Assembly: GCA_035461305.1 (NCBI GenBank)
Contig: DATHVN010000090.1
Coordinates: 1 to 64,000, forward strand
Length of the DNA: 64,000 bases
Source: Euzebyales bacterium
Lineage (GTDB): Bacteria > Actinomycetota > Nitriliruptoria > Euzebyales > JAHELV01
Reading direction: 5' to 3'
This document shows, piece by piece, positions 1 through 8,125 of this stretch; position 1 is the stretch's first letter, and each line of letters starts with the position of its first letter. Below the pieces are notes generated by a model, which saw only the letters and a program-made list of their open reading frames with translations, was not told the origin of the DNA and searched no databases. A program made the translations under genes and the position numbers.

Positions 1-535
1 GGCACGGCGGCATCGTGGAGGAACATGGCCCGGTTGAGCGGTTGGGACATGATGAGCCAGTTGAAATGCGTCGCAGCGACGAGCGGGTCGTCGCAGTACA
101 GCAGACCGCGAGCGGTCAGACGCTCGAAGGTCTCAGCAAGCGCGTTGATGATGCGTCCAGGTCCCTGCTCGTAGAAGGCGAGCCCGAGTTCGGGGAACCG
201 GTCGACCTCGCTGATCACCAGGCGCCGTACACGAATGATCCGCGGCTGCATGACGAGCGCGAGCTCACTTCGGGCGAGATCTCGTAGGTCAGCAGCGACA
301 TCGCCAGTGTCCCGTAGGCGCTGCACCTTCCCGTGCACAGGGTCGCTCACGGCCTTGACCGTGGCGACGACAACCTCGACGAAGAGTCGGTCCTTGTCGG
401 AGAAGTGCGCGTACAGTGCGCCTCGACACGCCAGCGGCTGCGGCGATCTCGTCCATGCTTGTTCCGAGGAACCCGGTGTCGAGGCATGCCGCGGTAGCGG
501 CGTCGGCAATCGCCTGCCGCTTGCGCTGTGAGCGT
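1..535 (-). pseudogene. TetR-family regulator, frameshifted and cut by the left edge
   Basis: Read on the minus strand, a typical TetR N-terminal helix-turn-helix (RQAIADAATAACLDTGF, then SMDEIAAAAGVSRR) begins near 530. At about 417-420 the frame is lost. The expected continuation (LYAHFSDKDRLFVEVVV) resumes in another frame and stays open as a helical ligand-binding domain to the left edge, where the gene is cut. The HTH frame also has no ATG, GTG or TTG after its upstream stop, so the start is lost or a second indel exists. It is divergent from the flavoenzyme at 655, the usual layout for a TetR local repressor. A sequencing error is possible, but the neighbour is broken too. Confidence 0.75.
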
Positions 536-620
536 CCCTGTCGCCCAGCCGCGACCGCACGGTCTCAACGCTACGCGGAGGTGCCACTTCGGCGTCTCGA
601 CGTTGGCGGCAACGTTGAAT

Positions 621-635
621 ACTACACCGTGCAGT
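621..635. promoter_or_regulatory. Near-perfect 15-bp palindrome, candidate TetR operator
   Basis: The sequence reads ACT-a-CAC-c-GTG-c-AGT, symmetric except for the centre and one base on each side. It lies between the divergent TetR gene and the flavoenzyme, 20 bases before the latter's GTG. Size, symmetry and place fit a TetR-family operator that would control both genes. That it is bound by this regulator is inference. Confidence 0.5.
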
Positions 636-654
636 TTACATGACAGGAGGGAGC

Positions 655-1072
655 GTGTCGTTCACGGAGGAAGAGATCGAGTACCTGCGGTCCCAGCCAC
701 TGGCCAGGCTCGCCACAGTGGCACCTGGCGGCCAGCCGGACGTGACCCCCGGTTGCCTTCGAGTTCGACGGCACCCACTTCTGGATCGGCGGCGGGGACA
801 CCGTCCTGGCAACCCGCAAAGTCCGAAACGTGCAGCACGGCCACGCCACCGTCGCACTCGTCGTTGACGACCTGGTGTCGTTCGACCCGTTCATCGCACG
901 AGGCATCAGGGTCTACGGCACCGCCGAGCAACCGATCGAGCGTGTCGGGATGGTTGGACCTGGCCGCTACATGCGCATCACTCCTACCGTGTCATGGAGT
1001 TGGAACATGCAGGGCGAGCCAGTCGGCGAGACGTGGTACCGCTCCCGTAAGGCCGTTCACACCGTCGCCTGA
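655..1072 (+). pseudogene. PPOX-fold (pyridoxamine-oxidase-like) F420/FMN enzyme, one frameshift
   Basis: The N-terminal part (SFTEEEIEYLRSQPLARLAT, then APGGQPDVTP) matches small split-barrel PPOX proteins that reduce substrates with F420 or flavin. After TP the frame shifts by one base in the run at 746-751. The next frame gives the expected VAFEFDGTHFWIGGGDTVLA and continues to a stop at 1072. The repaired product would be about 138 residues, normal for the family. The GTG at 655 is the better start, because CAGGAGG at 643-649 sits six bases upstream; an in-frame ATG at 640 lies ahead of that site. The gene is divergent from a broken TetR gene. Real decay or a one-base sequence error are both possible. 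Confidence 0.7.
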
Positions 1073-1206
1073 TCTGGGCCGCAACTCCTGGTTGCGTCTT
1101 CCCTTGGCGACGTGCGCACGGACGTGACGAGGACCGCACAACACGCTGTGGTCCGGCCGGCCCCTGAGCATGCCGAGGGCGGGTTGCAGCCTGGCCACCG
1201 CCGGAC

Positions 1207-1957
1207 TCACCACGTGGGCGCCTTCTCCACCGCCACGGCCGCGGGCAGCTCGGGCAGCCCGGCCCGCAACAGCCCACGGCATCGACGATGCCGACGCCGT
1301 AGTCGCCGCCCCACCCGTTGCCGACCCAAACCGGACGGCACCCGGTGACCCCCGCTGCGCAGCAACGTCAGGAACGCGTCCTGCACCCGTGCGGCACCGT
1401 ACTGCCCCGCGGACACGGTCGGGTCCGTGATGGGCCAGCCACAGCGCCGCGACCCCGGCCAGGACGAGACCGCGAACGACGTGCCGCGGCGGCAGTTCCC
1501 ACGCCACCTGCGCACCGACAGCATCAAGCGCCAGGTCACCTCAGACGAGCACGCCAGGTCGATCACACCCCACCCGCATCCGCTCGCAAGTGACGCCCCC
1601 ATCACGACGTCGCGGCCGAACGCGCTCGACCGCAGATCCGGCTCGACCACGCCGGACTCCCGAGCCAACCTCATGGCGGGGTCATACGCGACGCGGCTGA
1701 GGCCGTTGCTCGGTACAGATGGAACTGTGCCGCTCACCGCCCACCACGGCGCCAACACGTCCGGTGCAACGGTCCCCGAACAGCCGCGCCGCAACCCTCA
1801 ACCTCGCCGACCGCGGTCCACATACCCAGACGGCGACGCACACCATCGGTCAGCATCTCACCCTGCGCCTGCCGCGCAACGCCCGCGGGCAACCCCACCA
1901 GCAACCGGAGCGAGCCCACAGACCGATCACCTAGCCGCACCGTCACATCCTCCACGC
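1207..1957 (-). pseudogene. Subtilase (S8 peptidase) remnant with frameshifts and internal deletion
   Basis: Pieces of a subtilisin-like protease lie in order on the minus strand in changing frames. First comes an N-terminal propeptide-like part (VTVRLGDRSVGSLRLLVGLP near 1950, then RLARESGVVEPDLR near 1650). Next is the catalytic-serine motif GTSFA near 1475, followed by AGVAALWLAHHGP, then VQDAFLTLLRSGGHRVPSG, then WGGDYGVGIVDA near 1300, and a stop at 1207. Only about 60 residues separate the propeptide end from GTSFA, where a subtilase needs roughly 200, so the segment with the catalytic Asp and His is missing. At least three frame changes are needed. I infer a dead gene. Family assignment rests on motif order only. 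Confidence 0.55.
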
Positions 1958-2168
1958 CCACCGTCGAACCACGATGGCATTCGTGGCCGACGCCTGCTCG
2001 CGCGCGTTTCGGCTGGTCCGGGGGCACACCAGCGTCGGGCGTTGTGGGCGCGGGCGCACAGCCGTCGATGCTGGTCAAGCCGTGACGACCGACGGGCGAC
2101 CGGGAGAATGCTGCGTTCGCGTGCGGCGGTTGTGCCAGGCTCTCGGCCATCGCAGCGGTGACGGATCG

Positions 2169-3026
2169 TCACGGGTAGCGGAAAGACCGCCGGATGTCTC
2201 CGTGCGGGTCGACGAGGAAGGCAGCGCCGCCGATCGCGGTCTGGTCGTCGGTGGGATCGAGGAACCGCTCGCTGGTCGCACCCCAGTAGTGGGTCCGCCC
2301 GCTCCGGGTGCCGCTTCCGGAGCGCAGGATCAGCCTCCTGCCCGGCGGGACCCTGGTGCCGCTGGGGAACACGTAGCGGTCCGGACTGGCGTTGCGGACC
2401 CACCACCCCCCGAGCCGCAGCGTCTCGTCATCAAGGTTCGTGATGGTCACGGACTCAGCGCTCAGGTCGCCGACGAAGTTCACCCGCAGTTGGATCTGGA
2501 TCCCTGCCTGTGGCCCGCTCCCGCACGCGTTCTTGTCCCAGATCCGTCGACCCAGCGCCTTTCTGCTGTCCTCGATCCTGCGGTACTCGCTGTTGCGCCC
2601 CCATTCGTCGGTGAGCGCGGAGGCATTGGCGAGGCTCGACCCAACCAGCCGATTGGCGAGGTTCTTGAAGCTGCCGTCCGGTTGTCGCGCGTAGACGGTG
2701 CGGCGCATCCGGTCGCGACTGTGGCTTGCGACGTCAATCGCGTACAACCGCGTGACGCGGCCGAGGGTCAGGGCCCTCGCACGCGCGGTTGCCGCCGCCG
2801 CGTGGCACTCGCCGATCTCGTTGGCATTGACGCCGGTCAGCCGCACCTTCCTCGGCCTGTTCGTCCCGTCCCCCCAGATGTCGACCCTGATCGTATCCCC
2901 GTCGACGATGCCGACGGTGCGCCCCCGCTCCTGGAGCGTCTCGCCGATGCCGGATGCCGGCTGCGCGACTCCCAGCAGCGCAGCCGATACGCAGACCAAC
3001 AGACCTGCACGCAACGATGCCCCCAC
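2169..3026 (-). CDS. Secreted thermonuclease-like protein with lamin-tail domain
   Basis: This 285-residue protein starts at a GTG with a signal peptide (residues 1-26, ending near QPASG). A staphylococcal-nuclease domain follows at about 35-160. VDGDTIRVD, then KVRLTGVNANEIGE, then RRTVYA supply the Asp, Arg and Glu positions expected of the Ca-dependent active site. Residues about 185-285 form a lamin-tail (LTD) beta fold (SVTITNLDDETLRLGGWWVR). SNase-LTD proteins are exported nucleases that cut extracellular DNA or RNA. The gene stands alone, divergent from the penicillin-binding protein. A second LTD nuclease lies at 15.9-18.8 kb. The family is clear; the substrate in vivo is inferred. 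Confidence 0.88.
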   Translation of the reverse strand: MGASLRAGLLVCVSAALLGVAQPASGIGETLQERGRTVGIVDGDTIRVDIWGDGTNRPRKVRLTGVNANEIGECHAAAATARARALTLGRVTRLYAIDVASHSRDRMRRTVYARQPDGSFKNLANRLVGSSLANASALTDEWGRNSEYRRIEDSRKALGRRIWDKNACGSGPQAGIQIQLRVNFVGDLSAESVTITNLDDETLRLGGWWVRNASPDRYVFPSGTRVPPGRRLILRSGSGTRSGRTHYWGATSERFLDPTDDQTAIGGAAFLVDPHGDIRRSFRYP

Positions 3027-3314
3027 CGCTCACCCCGCCTGTGCTGTCTCCGCACCGTGGTTACGTTCTACACAGCGCGGAACCGGACGTCACCTGTTTC
3101 TTGGCTACGCTGGCCACCGTCCGGGTGTGCGTCATCGGGGGGGATTCGCTGCGAACCGGCCACGCCGTCGCCTGCGCCGCGACACGAGGTGCCGGGTGCC
3201 GGGGACGGGACATCTCCGCCCATGACACAATCGCGGCCCGCCGGTGACGTCGCCGGGCCCGTGGCGGCCACGGGGTCGCCATCCGGATCGTCCTACGTAT
3301 TCGTGAGCCCGTCC

Positions 3315-5201
3315 ATGGACACCGCACGCCGCCTGAACCTTGTGCTGCTCGTCGCGCTGCTCGCCGCCGCGTGCGGGTGCGCCGTGCTCGATCGCACGCC
3401 CGATCCGCAGCCGGTCGCCAAGGCGTTCGCGTCTGACCTGCGCAACGGCCGCGTCGACGGAGCGGACCTGGTGCGTCCCGGCGACGCCGACGCCGCCGTC
3501 GAGATGCTGGCCGATGTCACCGACGAGCTCACCACATCGCCGTCGGTTGGCGTGATCGGTCCGGTCGAGGTCATCGAGAGCACCTCCGTCGACGGCACCG
3601 CAACCCGCGCACTGGCTCACCTGCGCATCTCGTGGGAACTGCCGACCGGGACGTGGGCGTACGACGCACGACTCCCGTTGCTCCTCGTCGACAACGGGTG
3701 GAAGGTCGACTGGAGCTCCACCATCGTGCACCCTCGGCTCGGTGATGGCCGGGCACTGCGCCTGCGGACGACGGCACCGGCACGCGGGCCGATCCTGTCG
3801 GCCGATGGCCGGCCACTGTTCAGGCGGCGGCCGGTCGTCACCGTGTACGTCCAGCCCCGCCGGATGCGCAGCGCGGAGCAGGTGGCGCGGGCGGCCCACC
3901 GGATTCTGGGCGTCGATCGCGCGTCGTTGCAGGTGCGGGTCGACGACGCCGACCCCGACGAGCTGGTCGAGGTCATCACGCTGCGCATGGACGACTACGC
4001 ACCGCTGCGCGCCACGCTGCAGCCGGTGCCCGGTCTGGTCTTCCGACGTGGCGACCTGCCGCTGACCCCCGACCGGGCCTTCGCCCGCTCCGTGCTCGGC
4101 CGGGTCGGGCCTGCGACCGCCGAGGTGCTCGAGGAGGCGGGCTTCGGGTTCGACGCCGCCGACACGCTCGGGCTATGGGGGCTCCAGCGGCGGTTCCAGC
4201 GGGCGCTCGCCGGGACGCCCGGCGTCAAGGTCGAGGTCGTCGAGGTCGGCGGAGAACCCGTCCAGACGCCGCACCGGACGCGACCGGAGGACGGGGAGGC
4301 CCTGCGGACCACGCTGGACCCATCGGTCCAGCGTGCGGCAGACCACGCGCTGTCCACCGTCGGCGGGCCCTCGGCGCTGGTCGCGCTGCGCGCGTCGACC
4401 GGCGAGGTCCTTGCGGTCGCCAACGGTCCCGACGGCGGATCCGAGAACCGGGCGTTCACCGGCCGGTACCCGCCCGGATCGACGTTCAAGGTCGTGTCGG
4501 GCGCGGCGCTGCTGGTCGGCGGCATGGAGCCGGGCACGCGGGTGCACTGTCCGCGCTCGGCGACCGTCGGCGGGCGCACGTTCACCAACGCCGGCGGGTT
4601 CGCGCTGGGCACGACGACCCTGCGAGGCGCGTTCGTTCGGTCGTGCAACACCGCCTTCGTCCAGCTCGCCGACGGGCTTGATGACGGCGCGATCATGACG
4701 ACAGCCGACGTGCTGGGCTTCGGTGGGACGTGGTACTCCGGCATCGACGCCTACACCGGGCAGGTGCCGGCTCCCGAGGACGACGTCGAACGCGCCGCGA
4801 CGACGATCGGACAGGCCCGTGTGCTCGTGAGCCCCCTCGTCATGGCCTCGGTCGCCGCGGCGGTTCAGGACGGCACCTGGCGGCCACCGACGCTGCTACC
4901 CGACCACGCCGCACCCGGCGACACCCCGCCCGCGCTCGACCCGTACGTCCTGCCGACCATGCGCCGGATGATGCGCGGCGTCGTGACCGACGGTACCGGC
5001 CGGGCGCTGGCGAGCGTGCCGGGTCCACCGGTCCGCGCCAAGACCGGGACGGCGGAGTACGGCTCGGCGGATCCACCGCGCACCCACGCGTGGGTCATCG
5101 CGGCACGCGCCGACGTCGCCGTGGCGGTGCTCGTTGAGGACGGCGGCGGTGGCGCCGAGGTCGCGGCGCCGGTGGCGGCACGGTTCTTCCGCTCGCTGTA
5201 G
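3315..5201 (+). CDS. Lipoprotein penicillin-binding transpeptidase (class B, MecA_N type)
   Basis: The ATG at 3315 gives 628 residues with an N-terminal hydrophobic segment and a lipobox-like LLAAAC, so it is probably a membrane-anchored lipoprotein acting outside the cytoplasm. Residues about 25-145 look like the NTF2-like MecA_N domain, 150-270 like the dimerisation region, and about 345-625 form the transpeptidase. The three active-site motifs are intact: STFK (Ser389, Lys392), SCN (443-445) and KTG (576-578). It should cross-link peptidoglycan and bind beta-lactams. A GTG at 3303 is an alternative start. The open frame continues far upstream, but that part is not protein-like and is antisense to the nuclease. 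It is followed 53 bases later by a GNAT gene. Confidence 0.92.
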   Translation: MDTARRLNLVLLVALLAAACGCAVLDRTPDPQPVAKAFASDLRNGRVDGADLVRPGDADAAVEMLADVTDELTTSPSVGVIGPVEVIESTSVDGTATRALAHLRISWELPTGTWAYDARLPLLLVDNGWKVDWSSTIVHPRLGDGRALRLRTTAPARGPILSADGRPLFRRRPVVTVYVQPRRMRSAEQVARAAHRILGVDRASLQVRVDDADPDELVEVITLRMDDYAPLRATLQPVPGLVFRRGDLPLTPDRAFARSVLGRVGPATAEVLEEAGFGFDAADTLGLWGLQRRFQRALAGTPGVKVEVVEVGGEPVQTPHRTRPEDGEALRTTLDPSVQRAADHALSTVGGPSALVALRASTGEVLAVANGPDGGSENRAFTGRYPPGSTFKVVSGAALLVGGMEPGTRVHCPRSATVGGRTFTNAGGFALGTTTLRGAFVRSCNTAFVQLADGLDDGAIMTTADVLGFGGTWYSGIDAYTGQVPAPEDDVERAATTIGQARVLVSPLVMASVAAAVQDGTWRPPTLLPDHAAPGDTPPALDPYVLPTMRRMMRGVVTDGTGRALASVPGPPVRAKTGTAEYGSADPPRTHAWVIAARADVAVAVLVEDGGGGAEVAAPVAARFFRSL

Positions 5202-5254
5202 GACACCCCGTTCAGGCTGCGGCCCAGCACCAGCGGCTGCTAGCGTGCGCCGCC

Positions 5255-5797
5255 ATGCAGCCACCCGAGCGGTTCACGACCGAGCGTCTGCACCTACGAC
5301 CCGTGACCGTCGCCGACGCCGACGCGTTGTTCGACGTCTACGCCGGCGACCCCCAGGCGACCCGCCACCTCTCGTGGCGCACCCACCAAGGCGTCTCCGA
5401 GACCCGCGAGTTCCTTGCGGGTGCGCAGGCCAGCTGGCACGAGGGCACCGAGTGGGTCTGGGTGCTGCTCGTGCGCCCCGAGGATCGACCGGTCGGTGCG
5501 ATCAGCGCCGCCAACACCCCCCACGGCATCGAGATCGGCTACGTCCTGGGACCGCAGTGGTGGGGACACGGCCTGATGTCCGAGGCGCTCGAGCAGATCC
5601 TCGGTTGGTTCCGCTCACAGCCTGACGTCCACCGCGTCTGGGCCTACTGTGCTGTCGATCACGTGCGCTCGGCACGGGTCCTCCAGCGGTCAGGTATGAC
5701 GTATGAGGGCACGTTGCGGCGCTGGGTTGTCCTCCCGAATCTGGCGGAGGAGCCGTCGGACGCCAGGGTGTTCAGCTGGGTCCGGGAGGACGTATGA
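5255..5797 (+). CDS. GNAT acetyltransferase, RimJ/RimL-like
   Basis: The 180-residue protein opens with TERLHLRPVTVADADALF, the standard start of RimJ/RimL-type N-acetyltransferases. It keeps the acetyl-CoA loop (GYVLGPQWWGHGLMSEALEQ) near residues 90-110 and the C-terminal N-x-x-S-x-R-V-L-x-x-x-G pattern in a variant form (HVRSARVLQRSGMTYEGTLR). It should transfer acetyl from acetyl-CoA to an amine, either a protein N-terminus or a small molecule. The substrate cannot be read from the sequence. It lies just after the penicillin-binding protein on the same strand and 39 bases before the cold-shock gene, so co-transcription is possible. Confidence 0.88.
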   Translation: MQPPERFTTERLHLRPVTVADADALFDVYAGDPQATRHLSWRTHQGVSETREFLAGAQASWHEGTEWVWVLLVRPEDRPVGAISAANTPHGIEIGYVLGPQWWGHGLMSEALEQILGWFRSQPDVHRVWAYCAVDHVRSARVLQRSGMTYEGTLRRWVVLPNLAEEPSDARVFSWVREDV

Positions 5798-5836
5798 GGC
5801 TGGGTCACGACGTCGGCGCCCCGGGGGGGATAAGTG

Positions 5837-6085
5837 ATGGCAGCGAAGACCGCGCCGGACGCGTCGGTCCGCGTGACCGGTCACGTCCGCTGGTTCTCCC
5901 ACAAGGGGTTCGGCTACCTCGCGACCGACGGTGGACACGACGTCTACGTGCACCACTCCGCGATCGTAGGCAGCGGGTTCCGTACGCTGCCGACCGACGC
6001 GCGCGTCAGCTTCTCGATCGTCCAGACGCGCCGCGGACCCGAGGCCGTGGACGTCCGCATCATCGACGGCGACGACGTCGGGTAG
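5837..6085 (+). CDS. Cold-shock domain protein
   Basis: The 82-residue product carries one cold-shock domain. RNP-1 is KGFGYL (23-28) and RNP-2 is VYVHHSAI (36-43). The RNP-1 consensus KGFGFI is slightly changed, and the usual Gly-Thr-Val-Lys opening is GHVRW. Such proteins bind single-stranded RNA or DNA and act as RNA chaperones. A GTG lies three bases upstream (5834), but the ATG at 5837 has the G-rich site at 5823-5829 at better spacing. It is convergent with azlD. Confidence 0.88.
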   Translation: MAAKTAPDASVRVTGHVRWFSHKGFGYLATDGGHDVYVHHSAIVGSGFRTLPTDARVSFSIVQTRRGPEAVDVRIIDGDDVG

Positions 6086-6106
6086 CGGCTCGACGCCCGC
6101 CAGGCC

Positions 6107-6415
6107 CTACGCCAGGGCGCGTACCACGGCGGTCGCCGCTGCGGCGCCCAGCACGACGACGACGAACGGTGCACGCAGCCCCAGCAGCGCGGCAGCGACG
6201 ACCAGCGCCGACAGGCGGGCGTCGACCACGAGGGCGCGCCCGGCCGTCACGGTGCTGGTGACCACCAGCGCGGCCAGCAGTGCGGCGGGCAGCAGGTTCG
6301 CACCGCGCGCGAAGACAGCGGGGACGTCACGCCGCCCCAGCAGCAGCGGTCCCGCAGCCTTCAGCACGTAGGTCCCCGCCGCCAGAACGACCAGGGTCAC
6401 CACCGCGGTGCTCAC
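6107..6415 (-). CDS. azlD: AzlD-like branched-chain amino acid exporter small subunit
   Basis: The 102-residue hydrophobic protein has about four membrane segments and the AzlD-type core (TYVLKAAGPLLLGRRDVP, then GANLLPAALLAALVVTST). With AzlC it forms a two-component export system for branched-chain or related amino acids. The GTG at 6415 is chosen because the frame upstream is not protein-like. The usual direct coupling to azlC is missing here: a 169-base gap filled by a tandem repeat lies between the two genes. Confidence 0.85.
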   Translation of the reverse strand: MSTAVVTLVVLAAGTYVLKAAGPLLLGRRDVPAVFARGANLLPAALLAALVVTSTVTAGRALVVDARLSALVVAAALLGLRAPFVVVVLGAAAATAVVRALA

Positions 6416-6420
6416 GTCTC

Positions 6421-6591
6421 GCCGCTCCGGGCCCGCGCAACCACAGCGCACCGGGCCCGCGGGACCGCGACGCGCCCGACCTGGGGGGCGAGCACGCGCC
6501 CTACGGAGCACACCGTCCCAGGAACCACGAGGCGCCCGACCTGGGAAACCAACACGTGGCCCACGATGCACACCGTCCCCGGGTTCACGAG
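6421..6591. repeat. 60-bp tandem repeat between azlC and azlD, about three copies
   Basis: Three units of exactly 60 bases line up end to end (about 6421-6480, 6481-6540, 6541-6591). The last two share CGCCCGACCTGGG, GCACACCGTCCC and CACGAGG; the first is more diverged. The array starts at the 3' end of azlC. The period is a multiple of three, so both strands give 20-residue repeats in shadow reading frames, but no start or ribosome site supports a gene. Confidence 0.75.
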
Positions 6592-7310
6592 GTGGAGTGC
6601 GTCGGGCGGGTCCACAGCACGACGGGGACCGCGGCGGCAGACAGGATGATGGGCAGGCCGGCGGGCAGCAGCGGCACCAGCACGAGCGCGACCAGGCCGC
6701 CGAGCAGCGCGACGCGCCGCTGCATCGTGTCGGCGAGGCGCGGCCACACCAACGCGAGGAACGCCGCAGGGATCGTCGCGTCGATGCCGAGGTCGGTGAC
6801 GAAGGTGCCCGTTCCCGAGACCAGCAGCGCGCCGGCCAGCGTCGAGACGTTCCAGGCCACGAACACCCCGAGGCCGCCGGCCAGGTAGCCGAACCAGCGC
6901 AGGTCGGGCTCGTCGACCGATGTGCCGACTGCCATCGCCTCGTCGATCATCAGCTGCGAGGCCAGCGCCCGGCGGGACCACGACCTCGGGAACACCGGAG
7001 CCATGACCAGGCCGATCGCCAGGCACCGGACGTTGAGGAGCAGCCCGGCGAGCACCGCCGCCGCGACCGTGCCGCCGCTGCCGAGCACCGCCGCCGCGAC
7101 CGTGCCGCCGCTGCCGAGCACCGCGACCGCCGCGAACTGCGCGCTGCCGGTGAACACCAGGACCGATAACCCTAGGGCGGTCAACGGGTGCAGGCCCGCT
7201 TGGGTGCACAGCACGCCGAAGGCCAGCCCGAAGGGCGCCACGGCCGCGGCCAGCGACAGCGCTCGGCCCAGCAGCCGGCGCCGCGCCGGGTCCGAGATCG
7301 CCGCCGTCAT
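6585..7310 (-). CDS. azlC: AzlC-like branched-chain amino acid exporter large subunit
   Basis: The 241-residue membrane protein shows the AzlC signature (PFGLAFGVLCTQAGL, then VFTGSAQFAAVAVL) and five or more hydrophobic segments. It is the large partner of AzlD in amino-acid export. The start is set by an ATGA overlap with the stop of nei at 7307-7310, which implies translational coupling. A 33-base tandem duplication at about 7059-7124 gives GSGGTVAAAVL twice in a row inside a membrane region, so the protein is 11 residues longer there than a single-copy version would be. Confidence 0.88.
   Translation of the reverse strand: MTAAISDPARRRLLGRALSLAAAVAPFGLAFGVLCTQAGLHPLTALGLSVLVFTGSAQFAAVAVLGSGGTVAAAVLGSGGTVAAAVLAGLLLNVRCLAIGLVMAPVFPRSWSRRALASQLMIDEAMAVGTSVDEPDLRWFGYLAGGLGVFVAWNVSTLAGALLVSGTGTFVTDLGIDATIPAAFLALVWPRLADTMQRRVALLGGLVALVLVPLLPAGLPIILSAAAVPVVLWTRPTHSTS
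7059..7124. repeat. 33-bp perfect tandem duplication inside azlC
   Basis: The 33-base unit beginning GAGCACCGCCGCCGCGACCG is present twice without change, followed by the first nine bases of a third copy. It is in frame and adds 11 residues (GSGGTVAAAVL) to AzlC. The exact match suggests a recent slippage event. Confidence 0.85.
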
Positions 7311-8122
7311 GGCCGGCCCGGCCCCTGGCACGATTGACACCAGTAGGTCAGCCGCCCCTGGTCACCCTGCCTGGCCACGGCGATCGGGCGCTGGCACCGC
7401 GGACACGGGCGTCGGCTCCTGCCATACACGTGCAGGTCCCTGCCCGCCCCCGTCGCCGCGGTCGTGACCCGGCGCGCCTGGCCGGGCCGCACGTTGCGTC
7501 GCAGCAGCTGCACGGCCGTGTCGAGCAGCGCGTCACGCGTCTCCGGGTCGACCTCGGCGACCGGCGTCCACGGGTCCACCCGGTGGATGAAGAGCACCTC
7601 GTTCTTGTAGACGTTGCCCACGCCGGCCAACACGCGCTGGTCCAGTAGCGCCTCGCCAATCGTCATGTCGCCGCCGGCGTCCAGACGCCAGCGCACCTCG
7701 GCAAGGTCCGGCTGCTCCCCCAGGGCGTCGGGTCCCAGCGCTGCCAGCGTCGGGTGACGCGCGACCTGGTCAGCCGACAGCAGCTCGATGACCGGCGCCG
7801 AGAAGCACAGCGCCAGCCACTGCGCGGTCTCGAGGCGGAACCGCAGCAGGTGGCGCGGCTTGCGCCAGCGCTGGCCGTGGCGGTACAGGTGCCACGACCC
7901 GGCCATGCGCATGTGGCTGTGCAGTGCGAGCTCGCTCGGTGAGAACCAGATCACCAGGTGCTTGCCACGCGGCTCGACGGCACCGACGGTCTGGCCGACA
8001 AGGCGCTGCTCCCCCAGCGCGCGCACCTGCCCGACGGTCGTCGCCACGGCGGTGACGGTCTCGCCCTCCAGCGCGTGGCGCAGCGCCCGCGCCGCCCGGA
8101 AGATCGTGTCACCCTCGGGCAT
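7307..8122 (-). CDS. nei: Endonuclease VIII-like DNA glycosylase
   Basis: The 271-residue protein begins MPEGDTIFRAARALRHALEG. After Met removal, Pro2 is the Schiff-base nucleophile and Glu3 the acid of the Fpg/Nei family. The H2TH region (LLDQRVLAGVGNVYKNEVLF) is at about 165-185. A zinc finger ends the protein (CPRCQRP, then YWCQSCQ). It excises oxidised bases and nicks at abasic sites. Its start lies just after the lhr stop at 8126, and its own stop overlaps azlC. The lhr-nei neighbourhood is also known from mycobacteria, which supports a shared repair role. Confidence 0.93.
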   Translation of the reverse strand: MPEGDTIFRAARALRHALEGETVTAVATTVGQVRALGEQRLVGQTVGAVEPRGKHLVIWFSPSELALHSHMRMAGSWHLYRHGQRWRKPRHLLRFRLETAQWLALCFSAPVIELLSADQVARHPTLAALGPDALGEQPDLAEVRWRLDAGGDMTIGEALLDQRVLAGVGNVYKNEVLFIHRVDPWTPVAEVDPETRDALLDTAVQLLRRNVRPGQARRVTTAATGAGRDLHVYGRSRRPCPRCQRPIAVARQGDQGRLTYWCQSCQGPGRP

Positions 8123-8125
8123 CGC

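Noticed and set aside
6607-7209. Coding frames with 20-residue repeats over the azlC-azlD gap
   Set aside because: They arise because the 60-bp unit is a multiple of three. They overlap azlC and lack start signals.
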